DNA of 37,473 nt, from the NCBI GenBank assembly GCA_902475025.1, contig CABRXX010000023.1, positions 1 through 37,473 on the forward strand, given 5' to 3'. Below are positions 1 through 7,526 of the stretch, piece by piece. The notes below the pieces were generated by a model, which was given only the letters and a program-made list of their open reading frames with translations, ran no database searches and had not been told where the DNA came from. The stretch is from Merdiplasma sp905207905 (lineage in GTDB: Bacteria; Bacillota; Clostridia; Lachnospirales; Lachnospiraceae). Numbering within the stretch: position 1 is the stretch's first letter; each line of letters starts with the position of its first letter. The translations under genes were made by a program, and so were the position numbers.

Positions 1-92
1 CATTTTGTGAAAATTTGAAAGGAAAAATAGGAGTAGAATTAATGGCTGAGAGGCAGAACGTACTTAAAATAGTATTTATGCTTTCTGGGCAA

Positions 93-190
93 TTACGTAG
101 TACCAGTCTGCCAGTGCTTTTTGATTGCCTGTATTTGTGTTCATTTTCCAGTAAATCATAAATACCTGCATTTTCATATAAAGATGCCAT
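93..190 (-). pseudogene. Truncated, frameshifted class I methyltransferase start
   Basis: A start codon at 190 with an AGGAAG ribosome binding site opens a frame reading MASLYENAGIYDLLENEHKY, which resembles the N-terminus of clostridial SAM-dependent methyltransferases that begin with a LYENxxIYDLL motif. One base appears lost near 128-131. In the +1 frame the family-like sequence continues as AIKKHWQT and then meets a stop at 93-95, before any SAM-binding glycine motif. It lies 35 bp downstream of the GNAT gene on the same strand, so the two were probably an operon. The family assignment is recognition from a short stretch; a sequencing error could explain the frameshift but not the missing downstream domain. 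Confidence 0.55.
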
Positions 191-225
191 TTTAATTCTT
201 CCTGCAAATTCTGTTTAAAAAGGGA

Positions 226-1128
226 TCAAATGCCCTCCCATACCTCTTTGCTCCGGAACCAGTAGGTATAAAAATCCTCAAATCCCAGAGAAGTGTACAG
301 TGCCTTGGCATTCTGATTGCCCTGCACCACCTGGAGGTAAGCCTTGGTAGCTCCCTGGAGTCTGGCCTCTCGGAGGATGGAGCTGCAGACTGCTCTGGCA
401 TAGTGCCGGCGGCGGCAGCTGGGGGAGACATAGATGGCGTAAAGGCCGATATAGTCCCGATCCCGGATGCCAAGGCCGGAGGCCACCATGCGGCCATCCA
501 CCTCCACAGAGGCGGCAATGGTTTTTTTGGGAATGGCCTTGAACATGGAGGGTACGATCCGCCGCAGCGTGGGATCACAGGTACCGTTCAGGTGAAAGAC
601 GCCCTGGATCCATTCGTCTGTAATCACGGGGGAGAGGAGCACCGTAACATCCTGAGGGTAACGGACTACAGAGGGAAGTCCGGAGCGGTTGTCAAATTCA
701 AAGTTTCTGGAAAGCTCCGGATAGAGATGGAAATTTTCTGCCTGAGCAGTCATCACTTCTGTTACATGACGTACCTCATAGCCTTTTTCTGCCAGTAGCT
801 CTTCAAAGGCGGGGTCCAGAAGCGGATTGATCTTGAAGTGAGCTGGAGTGCCAAGGGTTCGATAAATTTCTTCGCAGTAGGCTATTTTCTCTTCTACCGG
901 GATAGTGGAAAGCCCCACCTGCTCCACACTGTTGGTGCGGTAGGTGTAGTTGTGGGAAAAACGGATCAGCCATCCGTCATACAGCTCCATTTTATGGGAG
1001 GGCCAGGCGTTTAAGGAGATTTCCTCCATATATTGGATGGCCTGTTTCTTCCTATTATATAGCAGGTAGGAATCCAGGGCAGAGGCTCTGTTGGTTTTGT
1101 GTTCGTTAATTTCGTTAAAAGAATCCAT
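226..1128 (-). CDS. GNAT family N-acetyltransferase
   Basis: This 300-residue protein has a GNAT fold in its C-terminal half. The acetyl-CoA pyrophosphate-loop region reads RRRHYARAV around residue 240, followed by NQNAKALYTSLGFEDF, the usual beta5/alpha4 end of the fold. The N-terminal half carries NAWPSHKMELYDGWLIRFS, typical of two-domain GNATs in Firmicutes whose substrate is unknown. The start at 1128 has an AAAGGA ribosome binding site. A sigma-A-like promoter lies about 170 nt upstream. It was probably transcribed with the broken methyltransferase downstream. The acetyl acceptor cannot be predicted from the sequence. Confidence 0.85.
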   Translation of the reverse strand: MDSFNEINEHKTNRASALDSYLLYNRKKQAIQYMEEISLNAWPSHKMELYDGWLIRFSHNYTYRTNSVEQVGLSTIPVEEKIAYCEEIYRTLGTPAHFKINPLLDPAFEELLAEKGYEVRHVTEVMTAQAENFHLYPELSRNFEFDNRSGLPSVVRYPQDVTVLLSPVITDEWIQGVFHLNGTCDPTLRRIVPSMFKAIPKKTIAASVEVDGRMVASGLGIRDRDYIGLYAIYVSPSCRRRHYARAVCSSILREARLQGATKAYLQVVQGNQNAKALYTSLGFEDFYTYWFRSKEVWEGI

Positions 1129-1302
1129 GGGGTGTTCCTTTCTAAGAAAAATAGTTTTATCCAGTGCCCTGTGCCGATGGCAGCCAAGGGGCGTGGTATC
1201 CGATTGCTTCGCAATAAGAGTTCGGCAGCGGAGAAACAGCTGTGATCAAACTATAAATGTGCAAAAAGGAGAAAAACTTACTTGCATTCTGCCTTTTTTA
1301 TT

Positions 1303-1330
1303 ATTATACTGGATTTTGAACTGGGTGCAA
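1303..1330 (-). promoter_or_regulatory. Candidate sigma-A promoter for the GNAT gene
   Basis: On the minus strand TTGCAC (1325-1330) and TATAAT (1303-1308) are separated by 16 bp. The predicted transcript would have a leader of about 170 nt before the start at 1128. That leader contains an ATTGC-GAA-GCAAT hairpin and no other recognised element. Confidence 0.6.
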
Positions 1331-1437
1331 GAGGAAAACGTTTGGAGCAGCGCTGTTTTTCCAAAATGGTTGTTTGATCAGAAAAGATTGTATTTAAAAA
1401 AATACAAAATTTTTTTCGCAAAATTCTCCAAAACCCA

Positions 1438-1466
1438 TTGCAAAACCAGGAAATATCATGTATACT
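1438..1466 (+). promoter_or_regulatory. Sigma-A promoter of the S10-spc ribosomal operon
   Basis: TTGCAA (1438-1443), a 17-bp spacer and TATACT (1461-1466) form a near-consensus vegetative promoter. An A/T-rich tract with T and A runs (about 1390-1425) precedes it, as expected for an UP element. It is the only strong plus-strand promoter seen before rpsJ. Confidence 0.85.
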
Positions 1467-1473
1467 GCTAATG

Positions 1474-1697
1474 TTGTGACCTTGATAGCGTAGAAGCGTG
1501 AGGTTGCTGCGGGTTTCCGCAGGTTTTCCGTGGAGCGAATGTCAAGTTATAAAACTGGCGACAAGTCACTGTACAAATGGTTAACGTCCACCAATAGGTG
1601 GAAACACCGTGTGGCCTAAGGGCGATACGCACGGAAGTGTGTACAGTCACCGCTTGTCGTACTGAAATTAAGTGCGAATAAGGAGGCGACTTTTTTT
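1474..1697 (+). promoter_or_regulatory. Structured 5' leader of the S10 operon
   Basis: The approximately 225-nt leader folds into defined stems. CTGCGG/CCGCAG forms a hairpin at 1507-1522. A long-range stem pairs CGACAAG (1559-1565) with CTTGTCG (1653-1659) and is continued by ACTGTACA (1568-1575) with TGTACAGT (1640-1647). Inside it are CCACC/GGTGG (1588-1601) and ACAC-CGTG/CACG-GTGT (1604-1640). The multibranch shape is what is expected of an autogenous ribosomal protein control element, but I cannot assign it to a named family. No intrinsic terminator is visible. The AGGAGG ribosome binding site (1681-1686) lies outside the closed stem. Confidence 0.65.
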
Positions 1698-2015
1698 ATG
1701 GCAAGTCAAGTAATGAGAATTACCCTGAAAGCGTATGATCACCAGCTGGTGGATGCATCCGCAAAGAAAATTATCGAAACTGTAAAGAAAACCGGATCAC
1801 AGGTGAGCGGACCGGTACCTCTTCCTACCAAGAAGGAAGTGGTTACAATCTTGAGAGCTGTTCATAAGTACAAAGACTCCAGAGAACAGTTCGAGCAGAG
1901 AACTCACAAGAGACTGATTGATATCATCACGCCGACCCAGAAAACAGTAGACGCTCTGTCCAGACTGGAAATGCCGGCTGGTGTTTATATTGATATCAAG
2001 ATGAAAACCAAATAA
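1698..2015 (+). CDS. rpsJ: 30S ribosomal protein S10
   Basis: This is S10, a component of the 30S head and also the NusE antitermination factor. The 105 residues are full length and contain ITLKAYDHQLVDASAKKI near the start and the conserved loop region GPVPLPTKKEVVTILRAVHK in the middle. The protein ends IDIKMKTK. The start has an AGGAGG ribosome binding site 11 nt upstream. It is the first gene of the S10 cluster, directly after the structured leader. The neighbouring streptomycin-operon genes (rpsL, rpsG, fusA, tuf) are not in the window. Confidence 0.98.
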   Translation: MASQVMRITLKAYDHQLVDASAKKIIETVKKTGSQVSGPVPLPTKKEVVTILRAVHKYKDSREQFEQRTHKRLIDIITPTQKTVDALSRLEMPAGVYIDIKMKTK

Positions 2016-2115
2016 TTAAGCAAGAGCAAATCCTATCAGGTTGATATTATATATCTTCTCTGTTACTAGGATGATCGCAAATGCGATCCGCTGTAGAACA
2101 ACAGGAGGTAAAGAA

Positions 2116-2751
2116 ATGAAGAAAGCGATTTTAGCAACAAAAGTCGGAATGACACAGATCTTCAATGAAGATGGAGTTCTCACACCGGTAACCGTTCTTC
2201 AGGCTGGCCCCTGTGTAGTAACACAGGTTAAGACCGCTGAGAATGACGGCTACAGCGCAGTGCAGGTTGGTTTTGTTGATAAGAGAGAAAAACTGGTGGC
2301 AAAACCCCAGAAAGGTGCTTTTGACAAAGCTGGCGTTGCATACAAGAGATATGTGAGAGAGTTCAAGTTTGAGGACGCTGAGAATTACGAAGTAAAACAG
2401 GAAATTAAGGCTGACATCTTTGCAGAGGGCGAGAAGGTAGACGCTACCGCAATCTCCAAAGGTAAAGGCTTCCAGGGCGCCATCAAGAGACATGGACAGT
2501 CCAGAGGACCTATGGCTCATGGTTCCAAATATCATCGTCATGCCGGCTCCAATGGTTCCGCATCTGATCCCAGCCGTGTATTCAAGGGTAAGAAGATGGC
2601 AGGACACATGGGAGCAAAACAGGTGACCGTTCAGAATCTGGAAATCGTAAGAGTAGATGCTGAAAACAACCTGATCTTAGTTAAAGGAGCTGTGCCGGGA
2701 CCGAAGAAATCCTTAGTTACCATCAAAGAGACAACTAAGAGCGGCAAGTAA
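2116..2751 (+). CDS. rplC: 50S ribosomal protein L3
   Basis: L3 is an early 23S rRNA assembly protein near the peptidyl transferase centre. The 211-residue protein begins MKKAILATKVGMTQIF and has the signature loop region KGKGFQGAIKRHG with the following GPMAHGSKYHRHAGSNG. The chosen ATG at 2116 has AGGAGG seven bases upstream; an in-frame start at 2041 lacks a ribosome binding site and would add 25 unrelated residues. A GATCGC/GCGATC hairpin lies in the gap after rpsJ, at about 2074-2089. Confidence 0.98.
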   Translation: MKKAILATKVGMTQIFNEDGVLTPVTVLQAGPCVVTQVKTAENDGYSAVQVGFVDKREKLVAKPQKGAFDKAGVAYKRYVREFKFEDAENYEVKQEIKADIFAEGEKVDATAISKGKGFQGAIKRHGQSRGPMAHGSKYHRHAGSNGSASDPSRVFKGKKMAGHMGAKQVTVQNLEIVRVDAENNLILVKGAVPGPKKSLVTIKETTKSGK

Positions 2752-2780
2752 GTCCTAGTACAGGAAAGGAGGAACACACA

Positions 2781-3401
2781 GTGGCAAACGTATCTGTTTA
2801 CAATATGGAAGGCAAAGAAGTTGGAACAATGGAGCTGAATGATGCTGTGTTCGGTGTGGAAGTAAACGAACATCTGGTGCATCTGGCTGTTGTTCAGCAG
2901 CTTGCAAACAATCGTCAGGGAACCCAGAAGGCAAAGACCCGCTCTGAAGTTTCCGGCGGTGGAAGAAAACCCTGGAGACAGAAAGGAACCGGTCATGCAA
3001 GACAGGGTTCAACCAGAGCTCCCCAGTGGACTGGCGGCGGCGTAGTATTCGCTCCCGTTCCCAGAGATTACACATTCAAAATGAATAAGAAAGAAAAGAG
3101 ACTGGCTCTGAAGTCTGCACTGACATCCAGAGTACAGGAGAACAAGCTGGTGGTTCTTGATGAACTGAAATTCGGCGAGATCAAGACCAAGAATATGCAG
3201 AATGTTCTGAATAACCTGAACGTATCCAAGGCTTTGGTGGTTCTTAATGATAACGATCAGAACGTAGTACTTTCCGCAAGAAACATTGCAGGCGTTAAGA
3301 CTGCTCTGACCAACACCATCAACGTTTATGATATTCTGAAATACAACACAGTAGTTCTGACTAAGGCTGCTGTTGCAACCATCGAGGAGGTGTACGCATA
3401 A
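2781..3401 (+). CDS. rplD: 50S ribosomal protein L4
   Basis: L4 lines the peptide exit tunnel. The 206-residue protein has the extended loop KTRSEVSGGGRKPWRQKGTG followed by HARQGSTRAPQW, which is the tunnel-reaching segment. It starts with GTG at 2781, eight bases after AAAGGAGG. Its stop codon overlaps the rplW start (TAATG), consistent with translational coupling. In some bacteria L4 represses this operon through the leader; whether that holds here is unknown. Confidence 0.98.
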   Translation: MANVSVYNMEGKEVGTMELNDAVFGVEVNEHLVHLAVVQQLANNRQGTQKAKTRSEVSGGGRKPWRQKGTGHARQGSTRAPQWTGGGVVFAPVPRDYTFKMNKKEKRLALKSALTSRVQENKLVVLDELKFGEIKTKNMQNVLNNLNVSKALVVLNDNDQNVVLSARNIAGVKTALTNTINVYDILKYNTVVLTKAAVATIEEVYA

Positions 3402-3700
3402 TGGCAGATATTAAATACTATGACGTAATCCTTAAACCGGTTGTTACTGAAAAAAGCATGAATGTAATGGCTGACAAGAAATATACTTTCCTGGTTCATC
3501 CGGATGCAACCAAGTCTCAGATCAAAGAGGCAGTTGAGAAAATGTTTGAGGGAACCAAGGTGAAAAAGGTAAATACCATGAACATTGACGGTAAGACCAA
3601 GAGACGTGGAATGACTTTTGGTAAGACCGCAAAGACCAAGAAGGCAATCGTATCCCTGACCGAGGATAGCAAGGATATCGAGATCTTCCAGGGGCTGTAA
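3401..3700 (+). CDS. rplW: 50S ribosomal protein L23
   Basis: L23 sits at the tunnel exit and is the docking site for trigger factor and SRP. The 99-residue protein starts DIKYYDVILKPVVTEKSM and has the MFEGTKVKKVNTMNIDGKTK segment conserved in the family. The start overlaps the rplD stop by one base, and GAGGAGG lies inside the end of rplD. A 199-bp gap with repeats separates it from rplB. Confidence 0.97.
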   Translation: MADIKYYDVILKPVVTEKSMNVMADKKYTFLVHPDATKSQIKEAVEKMFEGTKVKKVNTMNIDGKTKRRGMTFGKTAKTKKAIVSLTEDSKDIEIFQGL

Positions 3701-3704
3701 GCAA

Positions 3705-3806
3705 CTTAGCGAGTGCAAGCGGATAAGCGCAGCATGAGCTTAGTGCGAGGCCGTTCGCGAACCTTAGTGAACGCGTAGCGTGAACTTAGTTGAGCGAACA
3801 TACCCG
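3705..3806 (+). repeat. Hairpin-rich repeat, family A, in the rplW-rplB gap
   Basis: This stretch consists of two diverged units of roughly 45-50 bp that start CTTAG-GA-TGCAAGC or CTTAGTGAACGC and contain GCRYAGCATGARCTTAG. It ends GAACATACCCG. The same arrangement recurs between rpsN and rpsH (8600-8762). It contains short self-complementary pieces such as GTTCGCGAAC. No open frame with a ribosome binding site is present. Confidence 0.7.
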
Positions 3807-3899
3807 TACCATACCCGTCTGGTGTGCAGTGAAATGACGGGTCACCCATACGCAGCTAAGCGTGATAATAAATAGTAAGTTTGAAAGGAGATACAAGTC

Positions 3900-4742
3900 A
3901 TGGGAATTAAGACATATAGACCATATACACCTTCCAGAAGACACATGACCGGATCTGATTTCTCTGAGATCACCAAAAAGACTCCGGAAAAATCACTTCT
4001 GGTTTCCCTGCAGAAAAACTCTGGCCGTAATAACCAGGGTAAGATTACCGTAAGACACCGCGGAGGCGGCTCCAGAAAGAAATACAGACTGGTTGATTTC
4101 AAGAGATATAAAGACGGTATTCCGGCAACTGTAATCGGTATCGAATACGATCCCAACAGAACTGCTAATATCGCACTGATCTGCTACGCAGACGGTGAGA
4201 AAGCATATATCCTGGCTCCCCAGGGACTGAAAGTTGGCATGAAAGTTATGAACGGGCCGGAAGCTGAGGTTCGTATCGGTAACTGCCTGCCTCTCTCTGA
4301 GATCCCGGTTGGTACTATGGTACACAATGTGGAGCTGTATCCCAGACACGGCGGTCAGCTGGTTCGTTCCGCTGGTAACGGCGCACAGCTGATGGCTAAG
4401 GAAGGAAAGTACGCAACCTTAAGACTTCCCTCCGGCGAGATGAGAATGGTTTCTCTGGTATGCCGTGCTACCGTTGGTGTTGTGGGCAACGCAGAGCACA
4501 ACCTGATCAACATTGGTAAAGCAGGAAGAAAACGTCACATGGGTATTCGTCCTACTGTCCGCGGTTCTGTTATGAACCCGAACGACCATCCGCATGGTGG
4601 TGGTGAAGGTAAGACTGGTATCGGTCGTCCCGGTCCCAGCACACCTTGGGGCAAACCTGCACTGGGCTTGAAGACCAGAAAGAAAAACAAACAGTCTAAC
4701 AAGTTCATCGTAAGAAGACGTGATGGTAAAGCCATCAACTAA
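3900..4742 (+). CDS. rplB: 50S ribosomal protein L2
   Basis: L2 is required for subunit association and peptidyl transferase activity. The protein is full length at 280 residues. It begins GIKTYRPYTPSRRHMTGSDF and carries the KVTVRHRGGG-type segment as GKITVRHRGGGSRKKYRL. The highly conserved C-terminal loop is MNPNDHPHGGGEGKTGIGR, with the essential histidine near residue 229. The start has AAAGGAG about nine bases upstream. The reading frame is intact despite the repeat insertion just before it. Confidence 0.98.
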   Translation: MGIKTYRPYTPSRRHMTGSDFSEITKKTPEKSLLVSLQKNSGRNNQGKITVRHRGGGSRKKYRLVDFKRYKDGIPATVIGIEYDPNRTANIALICYADGEKAYILAPQGLKVGMKVMNGPEAEVRIGNCLPLSEIPVGTMVHNVELYPRHGGQLVRSAGNGAQLMAKEGKYATLRLPSGEMRMVSLVCRATVGVVGNAEHNLINIGKAGRKRHMGIRPTVRGSVMNPNDHPHGGGEGKTGIGRPGPSTPWGKPALGLKTRKKNKQSNKFIVRRRDGKAIN

Positions 4743-4773
4743 TTACTGTCAAAGCATATAAGGAGGTAAACCA

Positions 4774-5025
4774 ATGGCTCGATCACTGAAAAAAGTAGAT
4801 GCTATGAACGCTGCTGGTGACAAGCAGGTTATCAAGACCTGGTCTCGCCGTTCTACGATTTTCCCGCAGATGGTTGGACATACAATCGCCGTTCATGACG
4901 GAAGAAGACATGTGCCGGTATATATTACTGAGGATATGGTAGGACACAAGCTGGGTGAGTTTGTTGCTACCAGAACCTACAGAGGCCACGGCAAGGATGA
5001 GAAAAAATCCGGCGTTCGTAAATAA
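4774..5025 (+). CDS. rpsS: 30S ribosomal protein S19 with a short in-frame N-terminal deletion
   Basis: S19 binds 16S rRNA in the 30S head near the A-site finger. The body is standard, with KTWSRRSTIFPQMVGHTIAV, VPVYITEDMVGHKLGEF and TRTYRGHGK. The protein is only 83 residues, while the family is normally 92-93. It reads MARSLKK directly followed by VDAMNAAG, so the near-universal GPF-x-LLK segment (residues 8-17 in E. coli numbering) is missing. The lost piece would have been flanked by two Leu-Lys-Lys copies, so replication slippage or recombination between them explains a clean 30-nt loss. The AGGAGG at 4761-4766 fixes the start. An assembly error remains possible. Confidence 0.95.
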   Translation: MARSLKKVDAMNAAGDKQVIKTWSRRSTIFPQMVGHTIAVHDGRRHVPVYITEDMVGHKLGEFVATRTYRGHGKDEKKSGVRK

Positions 5026-5040
5026 GCGCGCCGGTTGAAG

Positions 5041-5118
5041 CCGGGCAGTAACTGCCCGGTGATACCCTTTAAGAAAGAAAAGTTCGCCCGGGGAGGGCGC
5101 TGCGAAGCTACGGCTTCG
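5041..5118 (+). repeat. Three consecutive hairpins in the rpsS-rplV gap
   Basis: The 113-bp gap holds a near-perfect palindrome CCGGGCAGT-A-ACTGCCCGG (5041-5059), then CGCCC-GGGGA-GGGCG (5085-5099), then CGAAGC-TACG-GCTTCG (5103-5118). None has a following T run, so they are more likely RNA processing or stability elements than terminators. The rplV ribosome binding site follows seven bases after the last stem. Confidence 0.6.
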
Positions 5119-5138
5119 AGGATGAAAGGAGGATATCT

Positions 5139-5525
5139 ATGGCTAAAGGACATAGATCGCAAATTAAGAGAGAGAGAAACGCTCAGAAAGATACCAGACC
5201 TTCTGCAAAGCTGTCTTATGCAAGAGTATCTGTTCAGAAGGCATGTTTTGTACTGGATGCTATCAGAGGGAAAGATGTACAGACCGCACTTGGTATTGTA
5301 ACTTACAATAACAGATATGCATCTGAATTGATTGCTAAACTGTTGAAATCAGCCATTGCCAATGCTGAGAACAACAACGGAATGAACCCGGAAAACCTGT
5401 ACGTAGAAGAGTGTTATGCCAATAAGGGACCCACAATGAAGCGTATCAGACCGAGAGCACAGGGAAGAGCTTACAGAATCGAAAAGAGAATGAGCCACAT
5501 CACCATCGTGCTGAATGAAAGATAA
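5139..5525 (+). CDS. rplV: 50S ribosomal protein L22
   Basis: L22 lines the exit tunnel and contacts all 23S rRNA domains. The 128 residues include LSYARVSVQKACFVLDAIRG, the IAKLLKSAIANAENN helix and the extended beta-hairpin KRIRPRAQGRAYRIEKRMSH, which projects into the tunnel and is the usual site of macrolide-resistance changes; no insertion or deletion is visible there. The start has AAAGGAGG at 5125-5132. The stop is followed after 11 bases by rpsC. Confidence 0.98.
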   Translation: MAKGHRSQIKRERNAQKDTRPSAKLSYARVSVQKACFVLDAIRGKDVQTALGIVTYNNRYASELIAKLLKSAIANAENNNGMNPENLYVEECYANKGPTMKRIRPRAQGRAYRIEKRMSHITIVLNER

Positions 5526-5536
5526 GGAGGGCAATC

Positions 5537-6187
5537 ATGGGACAGAAAGTTAATCCGCACGGCCTGAGAGTCGGCGTTATTAAAGACTGGGACTCTAAAT
5601 GGTATGCTGAAGGCGACTTCGCTGCTTACCTGAAAGAGGATCACGAGATCAGAAATTTCCTGAAAAAGAAACTGTACAGCGCAGGTGTTGCTAAGATCGA
5701 AATCGAAAGAGCATCTGATCGCGTTAAGATCATCATCTACACCGCAAAACCGGGCGTTGTAATCGGTAAGGGCGGCGCTGAGATCGAAAAAGTAAAAGCT
5801 GAGCTTCAGAAATTCACCGATAAGAAAGTGATCGTTGATATCAAAGAAGTAAAGAGACCGGACAGAGACGCACAGCTGGTAGCTGAGAACATTGCTCAGC
5901 AGCTGGAGAACCGTGTATCCTTCCGTCGTGCCATGAAGTCCACCATGGGAAGAACCATGAAGACTGGCGCAAAGGGTATCAAGACTGCCGTTTCCGGACG
6001 TGTGGGCGGAGCAGATATTGCCCGTACTGAATTCTACAGCGAGGGTACCATTCCGCTGCAGACCTTAAGAGCAGATATTGACTATGGCTTTGCAGAAGCA
6101 GATACTACCTACGGTAAACTTGGCGTAAAGGTATGGATCTACAATGGCGAAGTTCTTCCGACTAAGAAAGAAGGGAGCGATAAATAA
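5537..6187 (+). CDS. rpsC: 30S ribosomal protein S3
   Basis: S3 forms part of the mRNA entry helicase of the 30S subunit. The 216 residues start MGQKVNPHGLRVGVIKDWDS. The KH domain motif is GVVIGKGGAEIEKVK at about residues 73-87, and the C-terminal domain has RRAMKSTMGRTMKTGAKGIK. AAGGAGG precedes the ATG closely. Its stop codon overlaps the rplP start by one base. Confidence 0.98.
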   Translation: MGQKVNPHGLRVGVIKDWDSKWYAEGDFAAYLKEDHEIRNFLKKKLYSAGVAKIEIERASDRVKIIIYTAKPGVVIGKGGAEIEKVKAELQKFTDKKVIVDIKEVKRPDRDAQLVAENIAQQLENRVSFRRAMKSTMGRTMKTGAKGIKTAVSGRVGGADIARTEFYSEGTIPLQTLRADIDYGFAEADTTYGKLGVKVWIYNGEVLPTKKEGSDK

Positions 6188-6624
6188 TGTTAATGCCCAA
6201 GAGAGTAAAACGTCGTAAACAGTTCCGTGGAACCATGGCTGGTAAGGCTTTGAGAGGTAATACCATCAGCTACGGTGAATACGGTCTTGTAGCAGCAGAA
6301 CCCTGCTGGATTAAATCCAATCAGATCGAGGCAGCCCGTATTGCCATGACCCGTTACATTAAGCGTGGCGGTAAAGTTTGGATCAAGATTTTCCCGGATA
6401 AGCCGGTAACTGCAAAACCGGCTGAGACACGTATGGGTTCCGGTAAAGGTACCCTGGAGTACTGGGTAGCAGTAGTAAAGCCCGGCCGTGTTATGTTTGA
6501 GCTTGCAGGTGTCCCCGAAGATGTAGCCCGCGAAGCATTGCGTCTTGCTATGCACAAATTACCCTGTAAATGCAAGATCGTTTCTCGCGCAGACTTAGAA
6601 GGCGGTGATAACAGTGAAAATTAA
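6187..6624 (+). CDS. rplP: 50S ribosomal protein L16
   Basis: L16 organises the A-site tRNA region of the 50S subunit. The 145-residue protein begins MLMPKRVKRRKQFRG as in the whole family, and has KRGGKVWIKIFPDKPVTAKP and RMGSGKGTLEYWVAVVKPGR. The first ATG, overlapping the rpsC stop, matches the family N-terminus. The 3' end overlaps the rpmC start by 11 bases. Confidence 0.98.
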   Translation: MLMPKRVKRRKQFRGTMAGKALRGNTISYGEYGLVAAEPCWIKSNQIEAARIAMTRYIKRGGKVWIKIFPDKPVTAKPAETRMGSGKGTLEYWVAVVKPGRVMFELAGVPEDVAREALRLAMHKLPCKCKIVSRADLEGGDNSEN

Positions 6625-6823
6625 TAAGTATGTAGAAGATTTAAAGACAAAATCAGCTGCAGAATTAAATGAAGAATTAGTAGCTGCTAAAAAGGAACTT
6701 TTCAATTTGAGATTCCAGAATGCGACCAATCAGCTGGACAACACCAGCCGCATCAAAGAGGTTCGCAGAAACATTGCTAGAATCCAGACCGTGATTACTG
6801 AAAAGGCAAACGCTGCACAGTAA
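6614..6823 (+). CDS. rpmC: 50S ribosomal protein L29
   Basis: L29 is a small helical hairpin protein at the tunnel exit. Starting at the GTG at 6614 gives 69 residues beginning MKINKYVEDLKTKSAAELNE, with the conserved ELFNLRFQNATNQLDNTSRI segment. This GTG is preceded by AAGG-GGTGAT, which matches the extended anti-Shine-Dalgarno. An upstream GTG at 6605 would add three residues not typical of the family. It overlaps the end of rplP, suggesting coupled translation. Confidence 0.95.
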   Translation: MKINKYVEDLKTKSAAELNEELVAAKKELFNLRFQNATNQLDNTSRIKEVRRNIARIQTVITEKANAAQ

Positions 6824-6868
6824 GATGGATCTGCCTAAGTGCTCAAATTGAGAGAAAGGAGAATTTCC

Positions 6869-7123
6869 GTGGAAAGAAATCTTAGAAAAACCCGTACAGG
6901 TAAGGTTGTTAGTAATAAAATGGATAAGACCATCGTTGTTGCAGTAGAAGATCACGTAAAGCATCCTCTTTACAAGAAGATCGTAAAAAGAACCTACAAG
7001 CTGAAAGCTCATGATGAGATGAACGAATGCAGCATCGGTGATACCGTTAAGGTAATGGAGACAAGACCGCTGTCCAAAGATAAGAGATGGAGACTTGTTG
7101 AGATTGTTGAAAAAGTGAAATAG
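6869..7123 (+). CDS. rpsQ: 30S ribosomal protein S17
   Basis: S17 is a primary 16S rRNA-binding OB-fold protein. The GTG start at 6869 follows AAAGGAG and yields 84 residues starting MERNLRKTRTGKVVSNKMDK, the normal family start. It contains the conserved HPLYKKIVKRTYKLKAHDE and GDTVKVMETRPLSKDKRWRL. The longer in-frame ATG at 6839 would add ten residues without homology. It is part of the uninterrupted S10/spc gene run. Confidence 0.96.
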   Translation: MERNLRKTRTGKVVSNKMDKTIVVAVEDHVKHPLYKKIVKRTYKLKAHDEMNECSIGDTVKVMETRPLSKDKRWRLVEIVEKVK

Positions 7124-7144
7124 TATATTAGGAGGTATATCAGC

Positions 7145-7513
7145 ATGGTACAACAGGAAACTAGACTGAAAGTTGCTGATAACACTGGCGCGAAGGAGCT
7201 GCTTTGCATCAGAGTTATGGGCGGTTCTACTAGAAGATATGCAAACATTGGTGATATCATTGTTGCTTCTGTTAAAGATGCAACACCAGGCGGTGTTGTT
7301 AAAAAAGGCGATGTTGTAAAGGCTGTAGTAGTTCGTACAGTAAAGGGCGTTCGTCGTAAAGATGGTTCTTACATCAAATTTGACGAAAATGCTGCTGTTA
7401 TCATCAAAGATGATTTGAACCCCAGAGGAACCCGTATTTTTGGACCGGTAGCAAGAGAGCTTCGTGATAAGAAATTCATGAAAATCGTTTCTTTAGCTCC
7501 GGAAGTATTATAG
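7145..7513 (+). CDS. rplN: 50S ribosomal protein L14
   Basis: L14 forms intersubunit bridge contacts with helix 14 of 16S rRNA. The 122-residue protein is full length: MVQQETRLKVADNTGAKELL at the start, the GDVVKAVVVRTVKGVRRKDGS central strand region, and NPRGTRIFGPVARELRDK near the end. An AGGAGG lies just upstream. It begins what is conventionally called the spc operon, but no new promoter is visible in the 21-bp gap. Confidence 0.98.
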   Translation: MVQQETRLKVADNTGAKELLCIRVMGGSTRRYANIGDIIVASVKDATPGGVVKKGDVVKAVVVRTVKGVRRKDGSYIKFDENAAVIIKDDLNPRGTRIFGPVARELRDKKFMKIVSLAPEVL

Positions 7514-7526
7514 GAGGGCCGAAATC

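Noticed and set aside
403..798. Plus-strand open frame opposite the first GNAT gene
   Set aside because: It is antisense to a convincing GNAT reading frame and resembles nothing.
2131..2607. Minus-strand frame of 158 codons opposite rplC
   Set aside because: It is a shadow of rplC; there is no ribosome binding site and the composition is atypical.
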